Positions 17,875 to 26,300 of a stretch of 64,000 nucleotides of DNA are shown piece after piece. Numbering within the stretch: the stretch's first letter is position 1; each line of letters opens with the position of its first letter. The DNA lies in assembly GCF_009177065.1 (NCBI RefSeq), contig NZ_WEZF01000029.1, positions 1-64,000 on the forward strand. Reading direction: 5' to 3'. This DNA is from Tautonia marina. GTDB lineage: Bacteria; Planctomycetota; Planctomycetia; Isosphaerales; Isosphaeraceae. A program made the position numbers and the translations under genes. The notes beneath the pieces are model-generated. The model was not told the origin of the DNA. It did no database searches and worked only from the letters and a program-made list of their open reading frames with translations.

Positions 17875-19026
17875 ATGGGCATTGCGAAACTGGCCTTGGA
17901 GGATGGCACGGTCTACACCGGCCGCTCCTTTGGAGCATCCGGCGAGATCGACGGCGAGGTCGTCTTCAATACGAGCATGACCGGCTATCAGGAGATCCTG
18001 ACCGATCCGTCCTATCACGGCCAGATCGTCGCCATGACGTACCCGTTGATTGGCAACTACGGCGTCAACGCCGAGGACGAGGAGAGCCCCCGCCCCTGGG
18101 TTCGCGGCTTCGTTGTTCGAGAGCTGAGCCGCCTGGCCAGCAACTACCGATCGCGCGAAGACCTGCCGAGCTACCTGGCCCGTCACGGGGTCATCGGGGT
18201 GGAGGGGATCGACACCAGGGCCCTCGTCCGCCGGACCCGAGAGGTCGGCGCCATGAAGGGCTACCTCTCCACGACCGATCTCGACGACGCTTCGCTCGTC
18301 GAGAAGGCCCGCCGCAGCCCCGGCCTGGTCGGCCGCGATCTGACCCGAGACGTGATGCCCCAGCAGATCGCCCGCTGGGACCTTGGCTTCGAAGGCCCCT
18401 CGGCCGAGGGCCTCCGGGCGACCGAAGGCCTGCAACGGCATCAGGCCACCACGCCTCATGTCGTCGCGCTCGACTTCGGCATGAAGCGGAACATCCCGCG
18501 CTTTCTGGTCGAGAGTGGTTGCCAGGTGACGGTCGTGCCCGGCTCGAGTCCCCCCCAGGCGATCCTCGAACAGAAGCCCGACGGTATCTTCGTCTCCAAC
18601 GGTCCCGGCGATCCCTCGGCCCTCCCTGGTGCGATCGATGCGCTTCGGACCCTGGTCCGGTCGGCGGCCGAGGATCGGGGAGTGCCGATCTTTGGCATCT
18701 GCCTCGGCCACCAGTTGCTCGGCCAGGCCCTGGGAGCCCGGACCTTCAAGATGAAGTTCGGCCACCGAGGGGCCAACCACCCGGTCCGCGACGAACGCAC
18801 CGGCAAGATCGAGATCACGACCCAGAACCACGGCTTCGCCATCGACGCCGAGTCGTTGCCGAAGGAGGTCGAGGCCTCTCACACGAACCTCTACGACGGC
18901 ACCCTCGAAGGGCTCCGGCACACCCGGCTCCCCATCTTCGCCGTCCAGTATCACCCCGAGTCGTCGGCCGGGCCGCACGACAGCGGGCACCTGTTCGGCG
19001 AGTTCCGACGCTTGATGGATCGCTGA
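17875..19026 (+). CDS. carA: Carbamoyl-phosphate synthase small (glutaminase) subunit
   Basis: 383 residues, normal length. It releases ammonia from glutamine for CarB, feeding carbamoyl phosphate into pyrimidine and arginine synthesis. The N-terminal CPSase_sm_chain domain starts immediately (ALEDGTVYTGRSFGASGE) and includes TSMTGYQEILTDPSYHGQI. The class I glutaminase domain has the full triad: Cys276 in GICLGHQLLG, then His360 and Glu362 in QYHPESSAGP. carB is not in the window. The next gene, purA, has its own promoter, so the two are neighbours in nucleotide synthesis but probably not one tight operon. The ATG start is weakly supported by GGGAG about 11 bases upstream. Confidence 0.97.
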   Translation: MGIAKLALEDGTVYTGRSFGASGEIDGEVVFNTSMTGYQEILTDPSYHGQIVAMTYPLIGNYGVNAEDEESPRPWVRGFVVRELSRLASNYRSREDLPSYLARHGVIGVEGIDTRALVRRTREVGAMKGYLSTTDLDDASLVEKARRSPGLVGRDLTRDVMPQQIARWDLGFEGPSAEGLRATEGLQRHQATTPHVVALDFGMKRNIPRFLVESGCQVTVVPGSSPPQAILEQKPDGIFVSNGPGDPSALPGAIDALRTLVRSAAEDRGVPIFGICLGHQLLGQALGARTFKMKFGHRGANHPVRDERTGKIEITTQNHGFAIDAESLPKEVEASHTNLYDGTLEGLRHTRLPIFAVQYHPESSAGPHDSGHLFGEFRRLMDR

Positions 19027-19067
19027 TCCGATCGCCGCTCTGCCAGGCCTCGCCTCGGGCGAATCGC

Positions 19068-19096
19068 TTGACGGATCGGATTGGCATTCGTATCGT
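19068..19096 (+). promoter_or_regulatory. Promoter of purA
   Basis: TTGACG (19068-19073), a 17-base spacer and TATCGT (19091-19096), about 50 bases upstream of the purA start. The same -10 hexamer at the same spacing is seen before the Rad52-like gene (60499-60527). Confidence 0.6.
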
Positions 19097-19109
19097 ATTT
19101 CCTTTGCTC

Positions 19110-19123
19110 CGTAACGCGTTACG
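19110..19123. promoter_or_regulatory. Perfect palindrome, candidate operator at purA
   Basis: CGTAACGCGTTACG is a perfect 14-bp palindrome beginning 13 bases after the purA -10 element, so it would cover the first transcribed bases. Its even symmetry around a central CG resembles operators of LacI/GntR-type repressors. No regulator gene lies next to it. The role is inferred from position alone. Confidence 0.45.
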
Positions 19124-19148
19124 CGAAAAAAAGACCTTCATCAGGAGG

Positions 19149-20462
19149 ATGGCCGTGCCATCGACGTGCGTCGTGGGGTTGCAGTGGGGAGACGAGGCCA
19201 AAGGAAAGATCGTCGATGCCCTCTGTGACCGGCATGACATGGTCGTCCGCTACCAGGGGGGGGCCAATGCCGGCCACACCGTCGTGACCGGCGGCGTGAC
19301 CTACAAGCTCTCGCTGCTGCCCTCGGGAATCCTGCGAGAGGGGATCACCTCGGTTCTCGGCAACGGCCTGGTCATTCATCCGCCCACCTTGCTGGAGGAG
19401 ATCGAGCGGCTGGCCGGTCAGGGGATCGACGTGAGCGGCCGCCTGCTGGTCGGCGACCGGGCCCACGTCATCATGCCCTACCACCTCGTCGAGGAACGCC
19501 TCACCGAGGAATCGACCGAGGCCGCCGAGCAGCTCGGGACGACCCGTCGCGGGATCGGCCCCTGCTACCGAGACAAGGTCGGCCGGGTCCACGGCATCCG
19601 GATTGCCGACCTCTACTACCCCGACTCGTTCCGCGAGCAGGTCCGCCGCGCCGTCGAGTTCAAGAACCGCTCCCTCTCGGCCCTCCTGCACGACTTCACT
19701 CCCCTCGATGCCCGAGCCATCACCGAGGAGTACCTGGCCCTGGCCGATCGCATGAAGCCCTACGTGGGCGATGCTACCGACCGGCTCCACCTGGCGATCG
19801 ACTCGGGCAGCCGCCTCTTGTTCGAAGGGGCCCAGGGCACCTTGCTCGACATCGACCACGGCAGCTATCCGTATGTGACCAGCTCGAACAGCAGTGCCGC
19901 GGGCATCTGGTCCGGCTCGGGGGTTCCGGCCCGTCACGTTGACCGCTGGATCGGCGTGGTCAAGGCGTACACGACCCGGGTCGGCGAAGGCCCCTTCCCG
20001 ACCGAGCTGCACGACGAGGTCGGCGAGCGCATCCGCCGCGTTGGGCGAGAGTTCGGCACCGTGACCGGCCGCCCGAGGCGTTGCGGATGGTTCGACGCCG
20101 TGGCTGGTCGCTACACCGCCCGGGTCTCCGGATCGACCGAGCTGGCCGTCATGCTGCTCGATGTGCTGAGCGGGATCGACCGGCTTCGGGTCGCGGTCGC
20201 CTACGAGGACGAGTCGGGGGCCCGCGTCTCGGCCTTCCCGGCCCACCTCGACCGGCTGGCCCAGTGCCGCCCGGTCTTCCACGAGCTTCCCGGATGGTCC
20301 GAGGACATCTCCGGGGTCCGCTCCTGGTCCGACCTGCCCGAGAACGCCCGGCGCTATGTGCGGTTCCTGGGAGAACAACTCGGCGTTCCGGTGCGTATCG
20401 TCTCGGTTGGCCCGGACCGCGACCAGACCATCTGGATCGATTCCGCAACCGACCGCTCGTAA
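19149..20462 (+). CDS. purA: Adenylosuccinate synthetase
   Basis: 437 residues, family length. It converts IMP, aspartate and GTP to adenylosuccinate, the first committed step to AMP. The N-terminal GTP-binding segment GLQWGDEAKGKIVD carries the catalytic Asp, and NAGHTVV has the catalytic His. Later landmarks are TTRRGIGPCYRDK (about 137-149), FEGAQGTLLDIDHG, and the C-terminal CGWFDAVAGRYT with TELAVMLLDVLSG. A strong AGGAGG (19143-19148) abuts the ATG at 19149 but sits exactly six bases from an in-frame GTG at 19155, so translation may really begin at the GTG; the protein would lose only two residues. A palindrome in the leader suggests repression control. Confidence 0.97.
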   Translation: MAVPSTCVVGLQWGDEAKGKIVDALCDRHDMVVRYQGGANAGHTVVTGGVTYKLSLLPSGILREGITSVLGNGLVIHPPTLLEEIERLAGQGIDVSGRLLVGDRAHVIMPYHLVEERLTEESTEAAEQLGTTRRGIGPCYRDKVGRVHGIRIADLYYPDSFREQVRRAVEFKNRSLSALLHDFTPLDARAITEEYLALADRMKPYVGDATDRLHLAIDSGSRLLFEGAQGTLLDIDHGSYPYVTSSNSSAAGIWSGSGVPARHVDRWIGVVKAYTTRVGEGPFPTELHDEVGERIRRVGREFGTVTGRPRRCGWFDAVAGRYTARVSGSTELAVMLLDVLSGIDRLRVAVAYEDESGARVSAFPAHLDRLAQCRPVFHELPGWSEDISGVRSWSDLPENARRYVRFLGEQLGVPVRIVSVGPDRDQTIWIDSATDRS

Positions 20463-20505
20463 CACCGACTGACCCGCCCGTATCCGGGGATGGAGCACGC
20501 CCCGC

Positions 20506-21309
20506 GTGAGCACTCCGACCGCGACCTCAAAGGCGATCGCGACCATGACCGACCCCAAGGTCCTGCCCCCCGAGCAACGGCCTCGGCACGTCGCCATCAT
20601 CATGGACGGCAACGGCCGATGGGCCGAAGCTCAGGGGCTTCCCCGGATCTTCGGCCATCGCTCCGGCATCCGCAGCGTCCGATCGGTGGTCGAGGAAGGC
20701 TGCCGGATCGGCCTGGAGCAGATGACCCTCTACTGCTTCTCCAGCGAGAACTGGAAGCGGCCGAACCGCGAGCTGCGCTTCCTGTTCCGCCTGCTCCGGC
20801 ACTTCCTCATCGTCGAACGCTCCGAGCTGATGGAGCAGAACGTCCGCCTGACGATGATCGGCCGTCGCGAAGGGCTGCCCGAGGACGTCCTCGACGAGTT
20901 CGACCGCACGGCCGCCATGACCGCCCCGAACACCGGCATGACCCTCTGCCTGGCCGTCAACTACGGCGCGAGGGCCGAGATCGCCGAGGCCGCCCGCCGG
21001 ATCGCCCAGGATGCGATGGCCGGGCGGCTGGACCCCGATCGGATCGACGAGGCAACCTTCTCCGGCTACCTGACGACCGCCGGTATGCCCGACCCCGACC
21101 TCCTGATCCGAACCGCCGGCGAGCTTCGGCTGAGCAATTACCTGCTCTGGCAGATCTCCTATGCCGAGCTGTATATCACCGAGGTTCTCTGGCCCGACTT
21201 CCGGGCCGAGCACCTGCAGCGGGCCGTGCTCGACTACGCCCGTCGCCAGCGGAAGTTCGGGGGCTTGCCCGGTCGGGCTCCGGCCCCAGAGCCCACTCCC
21301 ATCGGCTGA
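20506..21309 (+). CDS. uppS: Isoprenyl transferase (undecaprenyl diphosphate synthase)
   Basis: 267 residues from the GTG at 20506; an ATG at 20545 would give a 254-residue protein starting just before the conserved core. It adds isopentenyl units in cis to farnesyl diphosphate to make the C55 carrier lipid for peptidoglycan and O-antigen assembly. Landmarks: HVAIIMDGNGRWA with the catalytic Asp, GHRSGIRSVR, YCFSSENWKRP, and the C-terminal RTAGELRLSNYLLWQ with an Ala where Ser is usual. It lies 43 bases after purA and 90 before cdsA. The uppS-cdsA order is a widely conserved envelope pair, although dxr and rseP do not follow here. Confidence 0.96.
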   Translation: MSTPTATSKAIATMTDPKVLPPEQRPRHVAIIMDGNGRWAEAQGLPRIFGHRSGIRSVRSVVEEGCRIGLEQMTLYCFSSENWKRPNRELRFLFRLLRHFLIVERSELMEQNVRLTMIGRREGLPEDVLDEFDRTAAMTAPNTGMTLCLAVNYGARAEIAEAARRIAQDAMAGRLDPDRIDEATFSGYLTTAGMPDPDLLIRTAGELRLSNYLLWQISYAELYITEVLWPDFRAEHLQRAVLDYARRQRKFGGLPGRAPAPEPTPIG

Positions 21310-21399
21310 TCCTCTGTTGCGTGTGCGGCGTCTGTCTTGTCGGCCTGCCCGGCCATCGCGTGAGCAAGGATTCCGAGTGATGTCGACTTCGGTGGTATC

Positions 21400-22299
21400 A
21401 TGCTCCTGACCCGGTTGCTCATTGGCCTCCCGATGGCGGCAGGGTTCGTGGCCATCCTGCTCATCGATACCCTCTATCTCGCCCCCTGGTTCCCCCTCTG
21501 GCTGGTGGCGATGCTGGTGGCGATGGGCCTGGCGGCCCGAGAGATCACCAACCTGTTTGAGCAGACCAGCGCCCGGCCCGACGGGGTCGTCGTCTTCGGA
21601 GGCGTCCTGGTGGTCGTCCTCTCGAACTGGGGGCCGCACGTCTCCCGAGCCCTGATGGACCTCGACGCCCGGCCCGGAGCCGCCGTCGAAGCCCTGGCCT
21701 GGCCGCTCTGGGCGTTCGTGGCCGTGGTGATGACCACCTTCATCACGCAAAGTGCCCGGTTCGAGCATCCCGGCGGATCGATGGCGACCATCTCCGGCAC
21801 GGTTCTGGCCGTGGCCTATGTCGGTCTGCTCGGCAGTTTCCTGGTCCAGATCCGATGGCTCGAAAGCCCGTATCAGGGGCTCGTTCCCCTGGCGGCCCTG
21901 GTGGCCACGGCCAAGGGGGCCGACATGGGAGCCTACTTCGCCGGTCGAGCCGCCGGGCGGCACAAGCTCTGGCCCCGACTCAGTCCGAACAAGACCATCG
22001 AAGGGGCGATCGGCGGCCTGATTCTTGCAGTAATCTTTGCCCTAATCGTGTTCGGTCTGACCCGGTTCTTGTTCCAGACCTCGGTCCTGAGCTGGCCGGC
22101 GGTCATCGGCTTTGGCGTGCTGGTGGGAGGTGCGGCTCAACTGGGTGACCTGATGGAGTCGATGATCAAACGCGACTGTGAACGCAAGGACTCGTCGGCC
22201 ACCCTTCCCGGATTCGGCGGAGTGCTTGACGTGCTCGACTCGTTGCTCTTTGCCGGTCCTGTGGCCTACGGCTACTGGCTGATCTTCGGGCCGGCCTGA
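21400..22299 (+). CDS. cdsA: Phosphatidate cytidylyltransferase
   Basis: 299 residues with about eight membrane helices. It makes CDP-diacylglycerol from phosphatidic acid and CTP, the branch point to all anionic phospholipids. The C-terminal signature is readable as SMIKRDCERKDSSATLPGFG followed by GVLDVLDS. Compared with the usual pattern PGHGGxxDRxD, the His is Phe and the Arg of DRxD is Val, while both Asp residues are kept. The upstream half has the expected substrate segment GRHKLWPRLSPNKTIEGAIG. The ATG at 21400 has only a short GGTGG four bases upstream. It probably shares transcription with uppS. The altered residues may be a lineage trait. Confidence 0.93.
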   Translation: MLLTRLLIGLPMAAGFVAILLIDTLYLAPWFPLWLVAMLVAMGLAAREITNLFEQTSARPDGVVVFGGVLVVVLSNWGPHVSRALMDLDARPGAAVEALAWPLWAFVAVVMTTFITQSARFEHPGGSMATISGTVLAVAYVGLLGSFLVQIRWLESPYQGLVPLAALVATAKGADMGAYFAGRAAGRHKLWPRLSPNKTIEGAIGGLILAVIFALIVFGLTRFLFQTSVLSWPAVIGFGVLVGGAAQLGDLMESMIKRDCERKDSSATLPGFGGVLDVLDSLLFAGPVAYGYWLIFGPA

Positions 22300-22446
22300 T
22301 CCGTCGGAACCTTGGCGCGATCCGGTGTGTCTGGAAGGACCGTTGCCTTCGATGGCTCCATTGTCCAATAATACGGGTGATTCGGCGGGCCGGCCTTCTC
22401 GTGTTCAGAGCGCCTGGCATCGCTGTGTGGCAAGGTAGGAACTTGA

Positions 22447-23487
22447 ATGCAGGCAGTGACGATTCGCCTGGCCGATCACGACGAGGAGCTGGCAATCTTC
22501 GGCAGCCGTGACCAGTTTCTCCGCCAGGTCCGGGATGCGCTGGGAGTCAAGGTCCTCGCCAGGAACGGAGAGATCCGGCTTGAGGGAGAATCGGATCGGG
22601 TGGATCGTGCCTCCCGGGTCTTCGAAGGTTTGCGCCGCCGCTACCGACGACAGCGGATGATCACCACTCAGGACGTTGCCGACGCCATCGACGCGGTCAC
22701 TCCCATCGACGGCGGTTCAGGCGTCTCGAACGTCGAGATCCGGGAAGGGAACCGCCTGGTCCGCCCTCGGACCGACGGGCAGACCCGCTACCTGAGAGCC
22801 TTGCTGGAGAACTCGCTGGTCTTCTGCATCGGTCCGGCCGGCACCGGCAAGACCTACCTGGCCGTCGCCGCCGCCGTGGCAGCCCTGCGTCGGGGAGAGA
22901 TCAAGAAGATCGTCCTGGTTCGTCCGGCCGTCGAGGCCGGGGAACGCCTCGGCTTCCTTCCGGGCGACCTGGAAGCGAAGATCAACCCCTACCTTCGCCC
23001 GTTGCTCGACGCCCTGCGCGACTTGATGGACTACGAGCAGCTTCGCCGTTACATGAGCAACGACCTGATCGAGATCGCCCCCCTGGCCTACATGAGAGGC
23101 CGGACCCTCAACGAGGCGGTCATCATCATGGACGAAGGGCAGAACGCCACCGTCAATCAGATGAAGATGTTTCTGACCCGCATGGGGACCGACGCCCGGA
23201 TCGTCGTCACCGGAGACACGACCCAGGTCGACCTCGAACCCGGAACCCCCGATGGCCTCTCCGACGCCGTCCGGCGGCTCGAAGGGATCGACGGCATCGG
23301 GGTCGTTCGTCTGGATCGCTCCGACATTGTGCGTCACCCCCTGGTCCAGGCGATCGTTAATGCCTACGAGCGTACCGGCTCTCCGATCGAGCCGGGGATG
23401 ATGGCCGCCCCTTCCCCGCTCGACTCGGCGGGCTCACCGGGCGACTCTCCACGATCCGAACCGGGCCTTGCCCCGGAGCATCCGTGA
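22447..23487 (+). CDS. phoH: PhoH-like ATPase
   Basis: 346 residues, typical for YbeZ/PhoH-type proteins. The N-terminal ~110 residues contain a KH-like RNA-binding segment, followed by the PhoH ATPase core: Walker A GPAGTGKTYLAVA near residue 135, conserved LVRPAVEAGERLGFLPGDL, Walker B IIMDEGQNAT, and TRMGTDARIVVTGDTTQVDL. It starts 148 bases after cdsA with AGGA about 7 bases before the ATG. Downstream are the HD phosphohydrolase and ybeY, the classical PhoH-YbeY association in rRNA processing and RNA quality control. The C-terminal ~30 residues are Pro/Ser/Gly-rich and probably disordered. Confidence 0.95.
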   Translation: MQAVTIRLADHDEELAIFGSRDQFLRQVRDALGVKVLARNGEIRLEGESDRVDRASRVFEGLRRRYRRQRMITTQDVADAIDAVTPIDGGSGVSNVEIREGNRLVRPRTDGQTRYLRALLENSLVFCIGPAGTGKTYLAVAAAVAALRRGEIKKIVLVRPAVEAGERLGFLPGDLEAKINPYLRPLLDALRDLMDYEQLRRYMSNDLIEIAPLAYMRGRTLNEAVIIMDEGQNATVNQMKMFLTRMGTDARIVVTGDTTQVDLEPGTPDGLSDAVRRLEGIDGIGVVRLDRSDIVRHPLVQAIVNAYERTGSPIEPGMMAAPSPLDSAGSPGDSPRSEPGLAPEHP

Positions 23488-23533
23488 GCGACGGTTCTGA
23501 CGCCATGCCGGCCGACCGGCGGAGCTTCTCCCC

Positions 23534-25771
23534 ATGACGCCTGGTAAACGCAAGCCCAAGCCCGTCCGCGCGCAATTGCGCGGGGCCGAGTTGATCGACC
23601 TCCGCAAAAGCCGACTCACCCGGCAGCGCCAGCGCCTCGCCTGCCTGATCCCCGCCGTGCTCGCGGCTCTGATCAGCGCGGCGATCGTCTGCGGCTCCGG
23701 GCCGGCCTTCCCGTACCGAGTCGGCCAGCGGGCGACGCGAGACCTTCGGGTCAACGTCCCTGAATTCCAGCGCTTGAACCTCGTTCAGACCAACCGCCTC
23801 CGAGAGCAAGCCGCCCGGCAGATCTCTCCAATTTTCTCGAACGACCCTGCGCCGATTCTCGAACTCCAGAAACTCTTGGAAGACCTCGTCGAAACGGTGG
23901 CCAACGCTCGACGCGAGACAATCGCATCGTTGCCCCCCGATGTGGTTGAATCCTGGGGCCTTGATGCGAATATCTTCGAAGATCTCCGCGAGGCGAGCGA
24001 CACTCCCTTGCGTCGCGACGACCTCCGCCGCTCGATCGCCGAGGCCTTCGCGCCGATCATCCGCCACGGTGTCCTCGGCAGGGGCCTGCTTCCGCTCGAC
24101 GAAGAATCGGGCACGATGATCCAGGTCTTGCAGGATGATCGCCGCGTCTCGGTGAGTCGAGACCGCGTCTTCCCCGAACGCCTCGTGCGTCCCGATGGCC
24201 TGGTCGCCGAGGATTTCATCGCCACGTTCAATTCCCCTGAGCTGGGTAAGACTCTGTTCGGCCTGGTCGCCGAACGCCTGGCCCAGACGACGACCCTCCA
24301 CTTCGAGAAGGAAGCCACAGCCGAGGCTCGACAGCGGGCTCGGAATCGAGTCCGAGACTACTACGACACCTATACTCGGGGGCAGTTGCTCGTCGAGAGG
24401 GGTCGCATTATTACCGAGGATCAACTGGAACTGCTCCGGCTCGACCATCAGGCCTCGCTGGCTTCAATGACTTCGGCCGACCGCCTGAAGCGGGTCGGGG
24501 CCTTTGTCGTTCTGGTGGCAAGCCTGTACGGCTTGACGGGGGCCTTGCTTCAGCGGTTCGACCCCAGGATCGCCCGCGATCCGATTCGGATCTCGGCCCT
24601 CTGCTTCGTTGCCGTGCTGGCGCTGGGGCTGAGTCGGTTGATCGCCATTCATCCCTGGGGGGCCGAGTTGATCCCGATCGCCCTGGCGGCTCTGATGCTC
24701 GCCGTGGCCTATACTCCCATGACGGCACTGGTCTTCACCTTCGGCACGAGCCTGCTGATCAGCCTCGCGCTGGGGACGGGCCTGGGTTACTTCATCATGC
24801 TGATGGGAGGAACGGCCGCCGGGATCCTCTTGCTCGGGGAGGTCCGCACGCGGACCAAGCCGATTCAGGTCGGAGCCGTGGCGGCCCTCGGCTATGCGGC
24901 GCTCTCGGCCGCTGCCGGACTCTGGCAAGAGCAACCCGTGGAATTGATTGCCGCCGAGAGCGGCATTCGGGCCGGCTGGGGACTGCTGACCGGGTTCCTC
25001 CTCGGTGGCAGCCTTCCCTATGTCGAGCGCATGTTCGGGATCGTCACCGGCATCAGTCTCCTGGAACTTGGCGATGTGAACCACCCGTTGTTGCAAGAAC
25101 TGGTTCGACGCGCTCCCGGCACGCACAATCACTCGATCACCGTCGGCACGATCGCCGAGGCCGCTGCCGAGAAGATCGGGTGCGATGGCCTACTCGTCCG
25201 GGTCGGGGCCTACTTCCACGACATCGGCAAGATGCTCAAGCCGAACTACTTCATCGAGAACCAGACCCCCGGCACGGTCAACCGGCATGCGAACCTGGCG
25301 CCGGCGATGAGTACCTTGATCATTATCGGTCACGTGAAAGACGGCGTCGAACTGGGCCGCCAGCACAATCTGCCGGCCCGGATCATCGACCTGATCGAGC
25401 AGCACCACGGCACGACCCTGGTCGAATACTTCTACCACGAGGCCAACCGCCGACGAGACGGCAACCCCGACGCCTCGATCGTCCTCGAAAGTGCCTTCCG
25501 CTATCCCGGCCCGAAACCGCAAACCAAGGAGGCGGCCATCCTGATGATGGCCGATGCCTCCGAGAGTGCCAGCCGGGCCCTGTCCGACCCGACCCCCGCC
25601 CGGCTCGAAGGGCTGGTCGAGGACTTGATCGACAAGCGCCTCCGCGATGGGCAGTTCGACCAGTGCGAGCTGACGATCCGAGAGATCGCCGCCATCCGAG
25701 ACAGCATTACCAAATCCCTCATCGGCATCTACCACGGCCGCGTGAAGTACCCCCAGCAACGAACTGCCTGA
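23534..25771 (+). CDS. 7TM-HD phosphohydrolase, PgpH/YqfF-like
   Basis: 745 residues. The N-terminus has one membrane helix, then an extracytoplasmic 7TMR-HDED domain (about 60-300), a bundle of seven membrane helices (about 320-500), and a cytoplasmic HD domain. The metal site is intact: GTHNHS near residue 535, the paired HDIGK with His562-Asp563, and further His residues in EQHHGT. In Listeria PgpH, a protein of this architecture, degrades cyclic di-AMP; the same role is plausible here but unproven, because no di-AMP synthase is in the window. The position between phoH and ybeY matches the conserved Firmicutes order. The start has GGAG about 9 bases upstream. Confidence 0.93.
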   Translation: MTPGKRKPKPVRAQLRGAELIDLRKSRLTRQRQRLACLIPAVLAALISAAIVCGSGPAFPYRVGQRATRDLRVNVPEFQRLNLVQTNRLREQAARQISPIFSNDPAPILELQKLLEDLVETVANARRETIASLPPDVVESWGLDANIFEDLREASDTPLRRDDLRRSIAEAFAPIIRHGVLGRGLLPLDEESGTMIQVLQDDRRVSVSRDRVFPERLVRPDGLVAEDFIATFNSPELGKTLFGLVAERLAQTTTLHFEKEATAEARQRARNRVRDYYDTYTRGQLLVERGRIITEDQLELLRLDHQASLASMTSADRLKRVGAFVVLVASLYGLTGALLQRFDPRIARDPIRISALCFVAVLALGLSRLIAIHPWGAELIPIALAALMLAVAYTPMTALVFTFGTSLLISLALGTGLGYFIMLMGGTAAGILLLGEVRTRTKPIQVGAVAALGYAALSAAAGLWQEQPVELIAAESGIRAGWGLLTGFLLGGSLPYVERMFGIVTGISLLELGDVNHPLLQELVRRAPGTHNHSITVGTIAEAAAEKIGCDGLLVRVGAYFHDIGKMLKPNYFIENQTPGTVNRHANLAPAMSTLIIIGHVKDGVELGRQHNLPARIIDLIEQHHGTTLVEYFYHEANRRRDGNPDASIVLESAFRYPGPKPQTKEAAILMMADASESASRALSDPTPARLEGLVEDLIDKRLRDGQFDQCELTIREIAAIRDSITKSLIGIYHGRVKYPQQRTA

Positions 25772-25778
25772 CACCCCG

Positions 25779-26300
25779 ATGACCGCATCCCCCGACGATC
25801 TTGACCGGCCGACGCTGGAGATCGACCTGAGCGATACGCAAAGGCACCTCCGCCTCGATCCCGACCGCGTCCGCTCTCTGGCTCGCCGCACCCTGGAACT
25901 GGAAGGGGTCGACCAGGGCTGCCTGTCGATCGCCGTCGTGGACAACCAGACGATTCACGAGGTCAATCGACGCCACCTCGATCACGATTGGCCGACCGAC
26001 GTGGTCAGCTTCCTCCTCTCGGAGCCGGAAACGCCCGAGTTCTCCGGTGATCTGGTCATCTCGGCCGAGATGGCCGTCTCGGTCGCAAGCCAGTGCGGCC
26101 TTGACCCCAACGCGGAATTCGCGTTGTACTTGGTTCACGGACTGCTTCATCTGTGTGGTTACGACGACCTCTCCGAGCAGGAACGCATTCGGATGCGGCG
26201 TCGGGAGGACGAGATCCTCGAGGTTCTGGGCATCGCCCGTCCCCCTCGCGACCTTGAGGGGAGCGAGTTCAAGGCATCGGCACAGGAGGCAGGTTCTTGA
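25779..26300 (+). CDS. ybeY: Endoribonuclease YbeY
   Basis: 173 residues. YbeY is a zinc-dependent RNase acting in 16S rRNA 3' maturation and ribosome quality control. The metal motif reads HGLLHLCGYDDLSEQE: His120 and His124 are present, but the third ligand, normally His in GYDH, is Asp130. Asp can also bind zinc, so activity is not excluded. The upstream core DWPTDVVSFLL and GDLVISAEMA are typical. Only seven bases separate it from the HD-phosphohydrolase stop and its own stop overlaps the next gene's start, so expression is probably coupled on both sides. Confidence 0.95.
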   Translation: MTASPDDLDRPTLEIDLSDTQRHLRLDPDRVRSLARRTLELEGVDQGCLSIAVVDNQTIHEVNRRHLDHDWPTDVVSFLLSEPETPEFSGDLVISAEMAVSVASQCGLDPNAEFALYLVHGLLHLCGYDDLSEQERIRMRRREDEILEVLGIARPPRDLEGSEFKASAQEAGS

